DNA from: Bacillus sp. SKDU12
GTDB lineage: Bacteria; Bacillota; Bacilli; Bacillales; Bacillaceae
Direction of reading: 5' to 3'
Assembly: GCF_010093085.1 (NCBI RefSeq)
Contig: NZ_MSRC01000011.1
Location: forward strand, 108,547-172,546
DNA: 64,000 nt
A model generated the notes under the pieces. That model was given only the letters and a program-made list of their open reading frames with translations, did no database searches and was not told where the DNA came from. The position numbers and the translations under genes are program-made. Below are positions 7,688-18,053 of this stretch, one piece after another. Every line of letters starts with the position of its first letter. Within the stretch, counting starts at the first letter, position 1.

Positions 7688-8941
7688 TCACACCTTCTCC
7701 GCCATAGCCGAACTGTCACGAGCATCCGCCGCAGGCTCCCTCAATATCACATTCATCACACTCGCCAGCACAAGCATCCCGATCGACAAATAAAAAGCCA
7801 ATGTATATTCACCTGTAACAGTATAGATGACGCCTGGCACATATGCGCCGAGTGCCGAGCCGATTTGATGGGCAAGCGACAGCCAGCCGATCATGAGACC
7901 GATCGAGTAGTTTTGAAAGTACTGAGTGGCGAGCATTTGAGTCGGCGCTACGGTAGCGAAGTCCACTAGTCCAAACAGAATTGCAAAACCTAGAAGCAAG
8001 TAGGGTTCGTGGCTGTAAATCAGAATCACAATCGAAAGCGCGCGTATCGCATATAAAAAGCACAGGATTTTCCGGCTGCTCCATCGGTCCGCTACAATTC
8101 CGGACAGTAAGATGCCAGCGATATTAAAGCCGGCCAACAGACTGACAGCGGCGCTTGTGACTGTCGTTGAAAAGCCGTGATCATGGGAAAACGGAATCAA
8201 ATGGGTATCCATCAGCCCCACGGTCGTAAATCCGCAGATCAAAAATGGCAACATTAAAAACCAGAATGGCTTCATGCGAAACATCCCCATTACTGAAAGA
8301 GCTGTTGTTTTGGGTGCTGTTTCTTTTTCTGATTCAGCCAGCCCGCCGATCGGCTCTTCATTTTTTTCTGAAGGATTGTTTCTCAGCATCAGCAGTGCAG
8401 CAGGAAAGACAATCACCATTAACAGCAGTCCCAACACTATAACCGTCAGCTTCCAGCTGAACCAATGAATCAGCATGAGTGAGCCTGGAACGAGAAGCAT
8501 TTGCCCCGCACCAAAGCCTGCTTCCATGATCCCAAAGGCTAGTCCTCGCTTTTTGCTGAACCAATTGACGACCAGCACACTTGCAGCCACATTCGACGCG
8601 CCGCCCACTCCAAGCGAGACACCCAATCCGTAAAGCAGAAACAGCTGCCAAGGCGAAGTGACAAAGCATGTTAAGAAAATGCTGATCCCTGTCAGCAGGG
8701 CACTCCATGACAAAACAGCCCGGGCACCCCATTTGTCCACAAGCCGCCCAATCACAGGCTGAGATATGCCATAGACAATAAAACTTATTGTAGAAATCAG
8801 TGAAATGGTGCCTCTATCCATTGAAAATTGCTGTTCCCACGGCTCCACAAACGCTCCAAAGGACAGCCGCACCCCCTGAACAGCCAACAAGATCAAAAAA
8901 GTGACGGAGACAATGATCCAAGCATAGTGCAATCGTTTCAT
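7688..8941 (-). CDS. ybfB: Major facilitator superfamily transporter (OFA-like)
   Basis: This 417-residue protein has about twelve membrane helices. The loop-2/3 signature of the superfamily, [10 protein letters not shown], is near residue 65, a glycine-rich [14 protein letters not shown] follows, and a second RWSSRK loop marks the middle of the protein. It resembles monocarboxylate or oxalate-type MFS carriers; the substrate is unknown. The start at 8941 is chosen over a longer reading because its ATGA overlaps the ybfA stop by four bases and GGAG lies upstream. The coupling implies that the regulator-acetyltransferase YbfA and this transporter act together. Confidence 0.85.
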   Translation of the reverse strand: MKRLHYAWIIVSVTFLILLAVQGVRLSFGAFVEPWEQQFSMDRGTISLISTISFIVYGISQPVIGRLVDKWGARAVLSWSALLTGISIFLTCFVTSPWQLFLLYGLGVSLGVGGASNVAASVLVVNWFSKKRGLAFGIMEAGFGAGQMLLVPGSLMLIHWFSWKLTVIVLGLLLMVIVFPAALLMLRNNPSEKNEEPIGGLAESEKETAPKTTALSVMGMFRMKPFWFLMLPFLICGFTTVGLMDTHLIPFSHDHGFSTTVTSAAVSLLAGFNIAGILLSGIVADRWSSRKILCFLYAIRALSIVILIYSHEPYLLLGFAILFGLVDFATVAPTQMLATQYFQNYSIGLMIGWLSLAHQIGSALGAYVPGVIYTVTGEYTLAFYLSIGMLVLASVMNVILREPAADARDSSAMAEKV

Positions 8942-9867
8942 GACAGCTCCAAATCCCATCGTTCTTCTGTCAGCCGCTGTCCCCATAATGGTGCTTCTTG
9001 TTTCACTTCACTTACCCTGAACCCTAATTTTTTATAGAGCGGACGGGCCTCAGCCATGGTGCTTACCGTCCAAAGAAAAATACGTTTAAACCCCATATCT
9101 CGGCAGTATGCAACAAGATGCTCAAGCAATTGCGTGCCAAGCCCCCTGCCTCGAAAAGCGGCATCAACCAGGAACCATCTGAGCTGCACTGTCTTTTCAT
9201 CATGCTTGACCAGCCCGACAGAGCCGGCAAATTTCCCGCCGCTTTCCGCAATCCATATTTTTTCAATGTCGGCATCAAATGTCTCCTGAAGATAAGCTAG
9301 AAACGTGTCGTCCCACCCATGGGTCTCAGCATAAAATTGTTGCTGTTTTTCGATGAGAAGCTGAAGATCATCCGATATAAAATAATCTCTAATTGATATC
9401 TCTGACGTTTTGGAAGAAAGAGACTGTGAAAGGATTGCCTCAATCTCCGCCATCGCTTCTGCAAGTTTGTGCTGGTCTTTTTGATTGATTTCCCCTAACA
9501 TCAGTTCCACTTGTTCGTTCGCTTTTTCCTCCAGCTTTTTATAAATCGTTTTCCCCGTTTCCGTAACATAAATATAATGATGGCGGGCGTCATCTTTGCT
9601 CTTCTGTTTATAGATCAAATCTTCTTTTTCAAACTGCTTCAATATCCTACTGACATATCCCCGATCAAGCCCTAGGTTCTCCTGAAGGGCTTTTGCCGTA
9701 CAATTCGGCGTATGATAAATTTCAAATAAAATCCGTGTTTCTGTTAAGGAAAACGGACTGTCATAAATGTGCTCATCAAGGAAGCCAAGAACATTCGTAT
9801 AAAATCGATTGAACTTTCTGAATCTTAAACCAACAGTTGATTCAAAGGTTTTCAAACCCATCCCCAC
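8938..9867 (-). CDS. ybfA: MarR regulator fused to GNAT acetyltransferase
   Basis: This 309-residue fusion has an N-terminal MarR winged helix (about 1-150). It contains [20 protein letters not shown] as the recognition helix region and [17 protein letters not shown] as the wing. A C-terminal GNAT domain (about 160-309) carries the acetyl-CoA loop [14 protein letters not shown]. It probably represses its own operon and may acetylate a small molecule handled by YbfB. The start is GTG at 9867 or ATG at 9861; no strong ribosome-binding site separates them. An inverted repeat lies over its promoter. Confidence 0.85.
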   Translation of the reverse strand: MGMGLKTFESTVGLRFRKFNRFYTNVLGFLDEHIYDSPFSLTETRILFEIYHTPNCTAKALQENLGLDRGYVSRILKQFEKEDLIYKQKSKDDARHHYIYVTETGKTIYKKLEEKANEQVELMLGEINQKDQHKLAEAMAEIEAILSQSLSSKTSEISIRDYFISDDLQLLIEKQQQFYAETHGWDDTFLAYLQETFDADIEKIWIAESGGKFAGSVGLVKHDEKTVQLRWFLVDAAFRGRGLGTQLLEHLVAYCRDMGFKRIFLWTVSTMAEARPLYKKLGFRVSEVKQEAPLWGQRLTEERWDLELS

Positions 9868-9887
9868 TTTCTTATATCATTGATTAA

Positions 9888-9921
9888 GGCAATTATAATC
9901 AAATATAGTTGCCAAAGTCAA
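9888..9921 (-). promoter_or_regulatory. Promoter of ybfA with overlapping inverted repeat (candidate MarR operator)
   Basis: On the minus strand TTGACT (9916-9921) is 18 bases from TATAAT (9892-9897). An imperfect 26-base inverted repeat with ends GGCAA and TTGCC (9888-9913) covers the -10, a typical place for autorepression by a MarR protein. Confidence 0.5.
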
Positions 9922-9947
9922 CGATACGTTAAGAAAGCGGGGCCTCT

Positions 9948-10202
9948 TTATTTTCCAGATGCTTTCCTCTTCCTGATTACCATCAACGTGATGCAAGATA
10001 AAGCTAGTGACATCAGACTATAGACAGCAACCCACCCTAAAAATGATTTGTTAAGAATAGTAAAGGTGAGCACTAACGAAATGATCAAACTAAGCATTGG
10101 CATTAGATATAGGTTTTTACATATACAAGTACCTGTAATTGACAACACCATAATCCCTAACGGCAAAATAACGAATGCAATATCTAATTCATCCACCCGC
10201 AA
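9948..10202 (-). CDS. ybeF: Small membrane protein YbeF
   Basis: This 84-residue protein, RVDELDIAFVILPLGIMVLS and onward, has three hydrophobic helices and a basic tail (VIRKRKASGK). TTG at 10202 is taken as start because GGAGGGAGG ends seven bases upstream; the longer reading from 10268 would place that site inside the coding sequence. Sequence and position next to ybfA match YbeF of B. subtilis. Function unknown. Confidence 0.75.
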   Translation of the reverse strand: MRVDELDIAFVILPLGIMVLSITGTCICKNLYLMPMLSLIISLVLTFTILNKSFLGWVAVYSLMSLALSCITLMVIRKRKASGK

Positions 10203-10587
10203 CAGCCTCCCTCCAAATTTTATGTTGTTTGCAAAAAAACATAACTGCAACATAGAAAAGGAGTACATTTAACTTCCATTTTAAAATTGCCCGTTCACAT
10301 TCACTCCTGATCATGACGGTTTAAAAAAGCGTTAACATACCAGATTAGATGCAGAAAGGCACCCCCTCCTTTTTGATCAAAGGTTGATTTCCAGCTCTTT
10401 TTTCAGAAAGAGGGAAACTGCTCCACACTTTCAGCACACATAGAAATTTGTTTCAGGTCCTCACATAGCTGACTGCTGATAATGTCCGGTTGATCCGCAG
10501 CCATGGCCGTCTGCTTGACTGGGGAGTGACAGGAATCTTCACAAATTACCCCAATGTCTTTCAGCACGTAAAAAACTGCAAAAAAAA
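10203..10587. other. Intergenic region between ybeF and nptA, no supported gene
   Basis: It should hold the ybeF promoter. A leftward 72-codon frame (10403-10621) overlaps the terminator of nptA and has no plausible ribosome-binding site or recognisable domain, so it is not called. In strain 168, as I recall it, glpT and glpQ lie on the upstream side of ybeF; they are absent here. Confidence 0.5.
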
Positions 10588-10608
10588 CTGAGAACTTAAG
10601 ATTCTCAG
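10588..10608 (-). terminator. Intrinsic terminator of nptA
   Basis: CTGAGAATCTTAAGTTCTCAG on the minus strand folds into a perfect stem followed by eight T. It overlaps the stop codon of the cotransporter gene. Confidence 0.9.
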
Positions 10609-12236
10609 CTTTTTTCCCCAATCACTGCTTCTGCTATATTGACCGCATGATCGCCAATTCGCTCCAAGTTGCTGATCATATCGACAAAGACGATTCCCGC
10701 TTGTCCAGTACACAGTCCTTCATTCAAACGGATAATATGTTTTTTACGAAACTTCCGCTCCATTTTGTCAATTTCATCTTCTTTTTCAATGACTTGTTCA
10801 GCGATCTTCACATTCTTATGATGCAATGAGTCCAAGGACGCCTTCACAGTAGAAATCGTCAAATCCATCATTTCCATTAAATCCGCCATGGCAGGTTCAG
10901 TGACAACCACACGATGCGCTTGCTGGTACTCAATCAGTTCAATCACATTTTCGAAGTGGTCACCGATTCTTTCAATGTCTCTGACTGTGTCCATCAGCAT
11001 ATGATGCTCCTCAGACTCATGCTCAGAAAGAGATTGTGACGAAAGCTCGATCAAATAATCGGTGATTTTCCGGTCAAGATTGTTAACCGCATCCTCTATC
11101 TGATAAGCATTTGCCGCATACTTTGGCTGTTTTGTCACTAAAAACTGCTTTGTCACTTCCAGACCCTGCACCGCAAAATTCCCCATTTGCAGCACTTCTT
11201 CTTTTGCTTGTCCGAGAGCAATAGATGGAGATTGCTCGATAAAAATTGGATCAAGATGCGACTTGTATTCGATCATTGTATCCTTGCCTGGAATCAGTTT
11301 TGTTACAATCAAAGCCAATATCCCGACAAAAGGAAGCTGGATGATCGTATTGGTCGTATTAAAGATGCCATGTGCAAATGCAATCGTCATTTTCGGATCA
11401 AGCCCTATCGATGCCTGAAGCGACATGATTAGTGCTGTGAAAGGCTTAAGCAAAATCAGAAAAATCACTGTCCCGATAAGATTAAACAGCACATGAGTGG
11501 CCGCAGCACGTCTCGCTGCAACAGATGCACCTAAAGACGCAAGAATAGCGGTAATCGTCGTTCCGATATTGTCACCGAATAACACTGGAAGCGCACCGTT
11601 AATATCAATCAAACCATCTGAAAATAAACCTTGCAGGATACCAATCGTGGCACTGGAGCTCTGCACGAGAACCGTAAACAAAGTCCCTATGACCACACCT
11701 AAAACCGGACTGGAGCTCATGCTAACTGTTAAATCATGAAAGGCTTCAAGTGAACGGAGCGGCTTCATCCCGCCGCTCATTAACTCCAATCCATAAAACA
11801 GAGCTCCGAATCCAAACACAATTTGGCCCGCATTTTGTACAACTTTATGTTTAAAGAAAAACAGTAAAAATCCGCCAATAGCAATTATCGGCAACGCATA
11901 AGCCCCTATGTCGATTCCAATAATAAACGCAGTAACCGTTGTTCCAATATTGGCTCCCATAATGACGCCAATGGCCTGACGGAGCGTCATAAAGCCTGCA
12001 CTGACAAGCCCAACGGTGATAACCGTAGTTCCAGAACTGCTCTGAATTAAAACCGTTACAATGATCCCCGCCAATACGCCCATCAGCGGATTGCTTGTAA
12101 AACGGTCTAAAATATTTCTTAATCTATCTCCAGCCGATTTCTGAAGCCCGTCTCCCATGAACTTAATCCCAATCAGGAAAATTCCGAGACCCCCGAGAAA
12201 TTCGAACAGTAATGTTTGTAAATCAATCGCCAACAT
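10605..12236 (-). CDS. nptA: Na+/phosphate cotransporter with PhoU-like C-terminal domain
   Basis: The protein has 543 residues. The membrane part (about 1-310) contains the two inverted Na/Pi-cotransporter repeats with the signature QSSSGTT near residue 67 and QSSSATI near 193, each followed by a GxNIGTT-type motif (GANIGTTVTA, GDNIGTTITA). The C-terminal 200 residues are helical and PhoU-like (VRDIERIGDHFENV, ISNLERIGDHAVNIAE). It should import phosphate with sodium. ATG at 12236 is chosen because AGAGG lies five bases before it. PhoP-like repeats upstream suggest induction by phosphate limitation. It occupies the place of glpQ/glpT in 168. Confidence 0.85.
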   Translation of the reverse strand: MLAIDLQTLLFEFLGGLGIFLIGIKFMGDGLQKSAGDRLRNILDRFTSNPLMGVLAGIIVTVLIQSSSGTTVITVGLVSAGFMTLRQAIGVIMGANIGTTVTAFIIGIDIGAYALPIIAIGGFLLFFFKHKVVQNAGQIVFGFGALFYGLELMSGGMKPLRSLEAFHDLTVSMSSSPVLGVVIGTLFTVLVQSSSATIGILQGLFSDGLIDINGALPVLFGDNIGTTITAILASLGASVAARRAAATHVLFNLIGTVIFLILLKPFTALIMSLQASIGLDPKMTIAFAHGIFNTTNTIIQLPFVGILALIVTKLIPGKDTMIEYKSHLDPIFIEQSPSIALGQAKEEVLQMGNFAVQGLEVTKQFLVTKQPKYAANAYQIEDAVNNLDRKITDYLIELSSQSLSEHESEEHHMLMDTVRDIERIGDHFENVIELIEYQQAHRVVVTEPAMADLMEMMDLTISTVKASLDSLHHKNVKIAEQVIEKEDEIDKMERKFRKKHIIRLNEGLCTGQAGIVFVDMISNLERIGDHAVNIAEAVIGEKS

Positions 12237-12276
12237 GTTCACCTCTGTTTAGACATTATTCAGCAAACTCTCTTCG

Positions 12277-12305
12277 ATTATGTTTCAAGTTCAGATGATT
12301 GTAAA
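12277..12305 (-). promoter_or_regulatory. Promoter of nptA
   Basis: Minus-strand TTTACA (12300-12305) and CATAAT (12277-12282) with exactly 17 bases between them, about 40 bases before the start codon. Confidence 0.5.
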
Positions 12306-12321
12306 TAAAACAGCCGTTTAA

Positions 12322-12380
12322 TTTACAATAACTTAACAATCAGTCTCATGACTCTATTAAATGTTTACAATTGTGTAACA
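12322..12380. promoter_or_regulatory. Two PhoP-box-like direct repeats
   Basis: TTTACA-N5-TTAACA (12322-12338) and TTTACA-N5-GTAACA (12364-12380) match the TT(A/T/C)ACA repeats with five-base spacing bound by PhoP in B. subtilis. The two pairs are 42 bases apart, about four helical turns, and lie upstream of the nptA promoter. Confidence 0.5.
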
Positions 12381-12590
12381 TTCCAACGGTGAACATGGCA
12401 ATCGGCTAAACCTTACGCAAAAGCACCGGATTTCCACACTACAGTTATTCTTTCCCACAGGTCTTTCAGTATACTCAACCGCAAAGAATATCAGACACGA
12501 ACTCCCTAAGAAAATCGGTAAAGGTTTAGCCATAACCAAAACGGGAATGATACAGGAAACACTATTCTTAAAATAGAAAGGAGTATCACC

Positions 12591-12851
12591 ATGAAACAAA
12601 AGCTGCTACTTTCAGGTCTCGCTGTTTCAACCGTCGGCATCACTTCTTATCTATTAAAAGACCCGTCAAATCGCCAAAAGGCTAGAGAATTCATTCACAG
12701 CATAAAAATGAAAATGACAAAACAGCCGGATATGGAAACGTTCCCAGTAGATAAAGCAGGGCACCCGCATCCTCAAGATATTGAGGACAACAAAATGGTA
12801 TCCGAAGGCTCTATGTATCCCGTCCAATATTATGATGAAAAAAAGAAGTAA
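12591..12851 (+). CDS. ybyB: Small protein YbyB with N-terminal membrane anchor
   Basis: An 86-residue protein. It begins with a basic-hydrophobic segment (KQKLLLSGLAVSTVGITSYL) that could be a membrane anchor, continues with a basic helical part (RQKAREFIHSIKMKMTKQ) and ends in a polar tail. AAAGGAG lies eight bases before the ATG. It is the only rightward gene here and shares a hairpin terminator with cypC. Sequence and position next to cypC fit YbyB. Function unknown. Confidence 0.75.
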   Translation: MKQKLLLSGLAVSTVGITSYLLKDPSNRQKAREFIHSIKMKMTKQPDMETFPVDKAGHPHPQDIEDNKMVSEGSMYPVQYYDEKKK

Positions 12852-12855
12852 ACAA

Positions 12856-12887
12856 AAAGCTCTCTTCAATATAAGGAAGAGAGCTTT
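12856..12887. terminator. Bidirectional terminator between ybyB and cypC
   Basis: Perfect 12-base stem AAAGCTCTCTTC / GAAGAGAGCTTT with an eight-base loop between two convergent genes. Confidence 0.8.
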
Positions 12888-12892
12888 CATAT

Positions 12893-14149
<1,257 letters not shown>

Positions 14150-14375
14150 CTAAGCCGCCTTCCTTTTTACCGTCTTTTTTCAAGTTATTTGATATGTATA
14201 AACCCTATATCAGTATTTGTTTACGAAACCCGATTCAAATGCTTTTCAGCAGTCCATCTTTATCGAGCGGAATACGAGATTAGGGTGAACCTGTTCGGCA
14301 TTCCGGCACAAAAAACAAAAATACCACATAGACGGCCTGATCATATATCCTAATGAGAAGCCCTGCAGCAGGGCT

Positions 14376-14567
14376 CTAAATCTCATGCTCAAAACAATAA
14401 TGATTCACAAGCTCTTCAATCAAATCATGATTGGGATATGCCCCATTAAACTCAAATTCAATTTCTTCCACAAATTCCCCTTGATGGTACACATGGATGG
14501 CTCCGTTTTGACGGATCACACTAAACTCCGGCTGAAATGTAAATCCGCTTCGCTCAATTGCTCCCAT
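14376..14567 (-). CDS. ybxH: Small protein YbxH
   Basis: A 63-residue acidic protein (GAIERSGFTFQPEFSVIRQN and onward) with no known domain. An AGGCGGGG site lies shortly before the ATG. It starts 17 bases after csgA and probably shares its transcript. Matches YbxH in size and place. In 168 a beta-lactamase-like gene (ybxI) follows before cypC; only about 230 bases without a clear frame are found here. Confidence 0.7.
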   Translation of the reverse strand: MGAIERSGFTFQPEFSVIRQNGAIHVYHQGEFVEEIEFEFNGAYPNHDLIEELVNHYCFEHEI

Positions 14568-14584
14568 TTCTTACCCCGCCTTTC

Positions 14585-14833
14585 TCAAAGCAGTAATTCA
14601 TACACCTCGTTTAATTCCTTGGCCCGTTTTTGATCCTGTTCATTTTGCGCATACTTTATTTCTTTTTCTAATACATGATTCAAAAAAGACATTTCATTAT
14701 CATCCAGGTCTTTTACAAATTCCTCTTCATTCACATACCGCTTCGCCAGCATCTTCTTGCAAATCCGCTGACAGACTTCATTTTCAAGATGGTTTGAAAG
14801 TGATTCACGCAAATACCCCAGTGTAACATCCAT
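14585..14833 (-). CDS. csgA: Sporulation protein CsgA (sigma-G dependent small protein)
   Basis: 82 residues, mainly charged helices (LGYLRESLSNHLENEVCQ, then KEIKYAQNEQDQKRAKELNE). It corresponds to CsgA of B. subtilis, a forespore protein made under sigma-G; its biochemical role is unknown. GGAAGGA lies upstream of the ATG, and a sequence fitting sigma-G consensus lies about 40 bases upstream. Not related to curli CsgA. Confidence 0.8.
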   Translation of the reverse strand: MDVTLGYLRESLSNHLENEVCQRICKKMLAKRYVNEEEFVKDLDDNEMSFLNHVLEKEIKYAQNEQDQKRAKELNEVYELLL

Positions 14834-14869
14834 TTTATGAACACCATTCCTTCCGCTGTCTTCACCCTA

Positions 14870-14898
14870 TAGCTTGCTGAAATAGGGAAAATCCATAC
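14870..14898 (-). promoter_or_regulatory. Sigma-G-type promoter of csgA
   Basis: GTATG (14894-14898) and CAAGCTA (14870-14876) with a 17-base spacer agree with the forespore consensus GHATR / CATnMTA apart from one base. Confidence 0.5.
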
Positions 14899-14910
14899 GT
14901 GAAAAATAAA

Positions 14911-14936
14911 AAAGAGACATCCGTAAATGTCTCTTT
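14911..14936 (-). terminator. Intrinsic terminator of ybxG
   Basis: AAAGAGACAT / ATGTCTCTTT, ten pairs with a six-base loop, followed by T on the minus strand just after the permease stop. Confidence 0.85.
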
Positions 14937-14942
14937 TTATGG

Positions 14943-16331
14943 TTATTCAGCTGCTTGTTCGCTTTTTGTCAAATTCGCCTGCGTTCGTTTGCCAATCCTA
15001 AATGCATAATAACTAATGACAACAAGCGCTAAGAAAATCACACCTACAACTAAAGAAATGCGAGTGTCATCGTTAAACCACATGCCGACCAGAACCATCA
15101 GCAAGAAAGCAATCGTCAAATAGTTTGTAAATGGCGCAAACGGCATTTTGAACGGATGTTTATCTATTGAAGCACCCTTCGCTTTTCTGAATCCGATATG
15201 GCTGATCAAAATGATAAACCAAGGAATCATGCCAGGCAGCACGCTTGCGCTGTATACATATACAAAAATCTTCGGCGGCGCGATATAGTTCAGCACAACA
15301 CCGACAGCCAAACCGATCAGCACCGCAATTGTGCCATACAACGGCACACCATTGCGTGAAATCTTCTTAAAAAATTTCGGGGCTTGTCCATTGACGCCTA
15401 ATGTGTAAAGCATGCGGCCCGCGCTGAAAATACCGCTGTTACAGCCGGACATTGCCGCGGTAATGACGACAAAGTTAATAATGCCGGCTGCTGCCGTAAT
15501 TCCGATTTTCGAGAACGTTGACACGAACGGGCTTCCGAGTGAACTAAGCTCATCCCAAGGATACACTGTCACGATCACAAAGATAGCGCCAATATAGAAA
15601 ATCAAAATGCGCCAAATAATATTTTGAATCGCACTTCTAAGCGTGTTTTGCGGATCTTTCGCTTCTCCCGCCGTAATCCCGATCAGCTCAACCCCTTGAT
15701 AGGCCGCAATGACAAGAGACAGCGCAAAGAAGAAACCTGAAAAACCGCCTGCAAAGAAGCCTCCGTGAGACCACAGGTTCGACAATCCGATCGCGTCTCC
15801 GCCGTTGCCAAATCCGAAGAAAATAATGCCGAATCCCGCAATGATCATTAAGATAATCGTCACAATTTTAATCATCGCAAACCAAAACTCAAACTCGCCA
15901 AATGATTTAACAGAAATTAAGTTCGCCGCACCAAGAATCACCATTGCCACAATACCAGGTATCCAAGCAGGTAAATCAGGAAACCAGTATTTCATATACG
16001 AACCGACAGCGATAATCTCTGACATGCCGACGATAATCCATTGGAACCAGTTGCTCCATGCTGTTATATAACCTGCCAGCGGATGAATATATTGATGGCC
16101 GAATGTCGCAAAAGAACCTGTGCTCGGTTCGACATACAGCATTTCACCCATCGCACGCATAATAAAAAAGATAAAAATTCCGCATATTGCATAAGCCAGA
16201 AGGACAGACGGGCCAGTCCATGAAATCGTGCTGGCAGAACCCATAAACAAGCCAACACCGATCGTGCCGCCCAAGGCGATCATCTGAATGTGACGCGCCC
16301 CCAGGCCCCTCTTCAATTCTTTATTTGCCAT
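14943..16331 (-). CDS. ybxG: Amino acid permease (APC family)
   Basis: A 462-residue carrier with twelve membrane helices. The APC signature is at the N-terminus ([20 protein letters not shown], residues about 10-29), and helix 6 holds the conserved acidic [15 protein letters not shown]. The close relatives import neutral amino acids; YbxG of B. subtilis has been linked to serine/threonine uptake. A strong AGAGGGGGAAGAGG precedes the ATG. It has its own terminator and a long upstream region. Confidence 0.9.
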   Translation of the reverse strand: MANKELKRGLGARHIQMIALGGTIGVGLFMGSASTISWTGPSVLLAYAICGIFIFFIMRAMGEMLYVEPSTGSFATFGHQYIHPLAGYITAWSNWFQWIIVGMSEIIAVGSYMKYWFPDLPAWIPGIVAMVILGAANLISVKSFGEFEFWFAMIKIVTIILMIIAGFGIIFFGFGNGGDAIGLSNLWSHGGFFAGGFSGFFFALSLVIAAYQGVELIGITAGEAKDPQNTLRSAIQNIIWRILIFYIGAIFVIVTVYPWDELSSLGSPFVSTFSKIGITAAAGIINFVVITAAMSGCNSGIFSAGRMLYTLGVNGQAPKFFKKISRNGVPLYGTIAVLIGLAVGVVLNYIAPPKIFVYVYSASVLPGMIPWFIILISHIGFRKAKGASIDKHPFKMPFAPFTNYLTIAFLLMVLVGMWFNDDTRISLVVGVIFLALVVISYYAFRIGKRTQANLTKSEQAAE

Positions 16332-16617
16332 TCCTCTTCCCCCTCTTACAAAATACTCGAAAATGAAAAAGCAGCAGGCCTGCTTGCCTCCGCATCTTCC
16401 TCACCAATCAGTTATAACAATCAGAAAATTCAAACTCAAAATTGTTATATAATCTCCTAAATTACTTATTTCATCATAATAAATTTCTCTGGAAAATACA
16501 ATTGTTTTTTTCAGAGAAACACCTATATTCGTAGTTTCGAATTGTGAACTTTATTTACATTCTTTTATATAGATATAATGTAATTGTGTATATTTCGTCG
16601 TTTCTCATAAAAAAAAT
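16332..16617. other. Upstream region of ybxG with a short leader frame and a weak hairpin
   Basis: No gene called. On the minus strand a 24-codon frame (starting [12 protein letters not shown]) begins after a GAGGAAG site and ends by overlapping the ybxG start. It contains a short palindrome AGCAGGCCTGCT followed by five T. This could be a leader peptide with an attenuator, but the stem is short. Confidence 0.3.
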
Positions 16618-16640
16618 AAGCTGTTCATCAAGAACAGCTT
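16618..16640 (-). terminator. Intrinsic terminator of the rhi operon
   Basis: AAGCTGTTC / GAACAGCTT, nine pairs with a five-base loop, then ATTTTTTTT on the minus strand, about 150 bases after the last rhi gene. The stretch between (16641-16792) holds no supported gene. Confidence 0.85.
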
Positions 16641-16792
16641 GCCTACTTAATAATGTACACCCGTTTGACGCTGTCAAAAACCACTCAGTATCTCCGGTGC
16701 CATAATTCCATGAATGGAGCTGTAACTTTGCAATAGCTGCTTGACCGTTTTGCTATATGGAGCAGAGTTTATACTTAAACAACAGAATGAAT

Positions 16793-18037
16793 TTATTGAT
16801 TCATCATATGATCCTCTGTTACGTGAAGATAATATGTTTGTTTGACTAAAGCTAATAGATGCTGGACTTCATTCTCATTTTCTAAACAAAAATAAAGTCT
16901 GGCCAGATCAAAACTTGAACTTTGCTTTTCATCAACAACATCACCTTCTTGGTATAACAATTCAACCTCCATTATGCCATCGAGCTTTTCCCAGTCCTCA
17001 ACGGGAGTAAATTCTTTTATTGTTCCGTTTCGGCAAGGCAGGCTAAAGTATCCGACAGTCCCCTCTATTGGATTGACTAGGAGATTTGGATCTTTACCTA
17101 TGGAAGCGTTAAGAGAACTTTCCCATAAAGAAATATTGAATTTTTTTTCTATCATGTGGCTGATCCCTCCGCCCCCAATACGCATTGCAATCTCACCGAC
17201 GATCAATTCACCTGAAGGAGTTCTGTATATTTCAAGATGCCCGGGACCGTCTGTGATACGAAATGCTTGAGCAACAGACTTCTGAAGTTCTAATATGTCA
17301 GCATAAAGCGGATCATCTTGACTTAAAATGAATGATCCTTGAATTTTAGCCATTCCTTTTAGCAAAGGCACTGTATATTTTGATATTGATACAAAAAGAA
17401 GCTCTCCGTCAGCGTATAAAGTATCGCAATGAAACTCTTCCATTTCTATACATTTTTCAGCAATCATAAGAGAGTTATTCTTCTTTAGTTCACCTAAACC
17501 GCCCGATGTTGAATACAGGCTTTCATACTGATGTAAGGAATCGATTATAAAAGTATTTAGGGCACCCGAACCAAGAGCCGGCTTTACAATTATAGGCCAG
17601 CCTAATTTCTCGCCTGCTGCAGGGATGTCTTCTACCTGACTTAAGCACAAAAAATCTGCAACAGGAATCCCTTCCGTTTTAAGTTTTGTCTTCATCGCCA
17701 ATTTGTTCGTCATATAAAGAGATGTTTCAAATCCAGGACCGGCTATTCCGAAATAAGAGCGAAGAAACCCACCTGGTAATATACTTTTTTCGGTTGTGGT
17801 AACAATATGATCAATCGGTCCGGCTTTTAATATTTCAAGCATCAAACTCTTCATAACCGTTACATCTGTTATATCCTCAACGATGTATACATGATCCGCC
17901 CAATGTGAATAAAGAGGGGCATAACACGATCTCGTAATGACAGATATATTGATCGTATCATCATTTGTTTCCTTATCTTTTTGAAAAAACTGAATGGGCT
18001 CTGGTTTATCGGAATTAATGAGTAGAATACGAAGCAT
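16793..18037 (-). CDS. rhiM: ATP-grasp L-amino acid ligase of rhizocticin assembly
   Basis: 414 residues from the ATG at 18037, which has AAAGGAG before it. A longer reading to 18121 runs into the upstream gene. The C-terminal two thirds are an ATP-grasp fold: WPIIVKPALGSGALNT (ATP loop) near residue 150, then EEFHCDTLYADGELLFVSIS, and the metal site LIVGEIAMRIGGGGIS near residue 280. Ligases of this group join free amino acids with ATP. In rhizocticins (Arg-APPA with an optional extra residue) one ligase makes the Arg-APPA bond and one extends it; which one this is cannot be read from the sequence. Last gene of the operon. Confidence 0.8.
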   Translation of the reverse strand: MLRILLINSDKPEPIQFFQKDKETNDDTINISVITRSCYAPLYSHWADHVYIVEDITDVTVMKSLMLEILKAGPIDHIVTTTEKSILPGGFLRSYFGIAGPGFETSLYMTNKLAMKTKLKTEGIPVADFLCLSQVEDIPAAGEKLGWPIIVKPALGSGALNTFIIDSLHQYESLYSTSGGLGELKKNNSLMIAEKCIEMEEFHCDTLYADGELLFVSISKYTVPLLKGMAKIQGSFILSQDDPLYADILELQKSVAQAFRITDGPGHLEIYRTPSGELIVGEIAMRIGGGGISHMIEKKFNISLWESSLNASIGKDPNLLVNPIEGTVGYFSLPCRNGTIKEFTPVEDWEKLDGIMEVELLYQEGDVVDEKQSSSFDLARLYFCLENENEVQHLLALVKQTYYLHVTEDHMMNQ

Positions 18038-18053
18038 CAGAATAAACTCCTTT

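Noticed and set aside
10403..10621. Leftward 72-codon frame between ybeF and nptA
   Set aside because: It begins inside the nptA terminator, lacks a ribosome-binding site and shows no domain.
16366..16387. Hairpin AGCAGGCCTGCT plus five T before ybxG
   Set aside because: The stem is only about four firm pairs once a loop is allowed; kept as a note in the interval entry, not as a terminator.
16641..16792. Leftward stretch with APYSKTVKQLLQSYSS-like reading after rhiM
   Set aside because: No start codon with a ribosome site, an early stop, and no family I can name; too weak to call a pseudogene.
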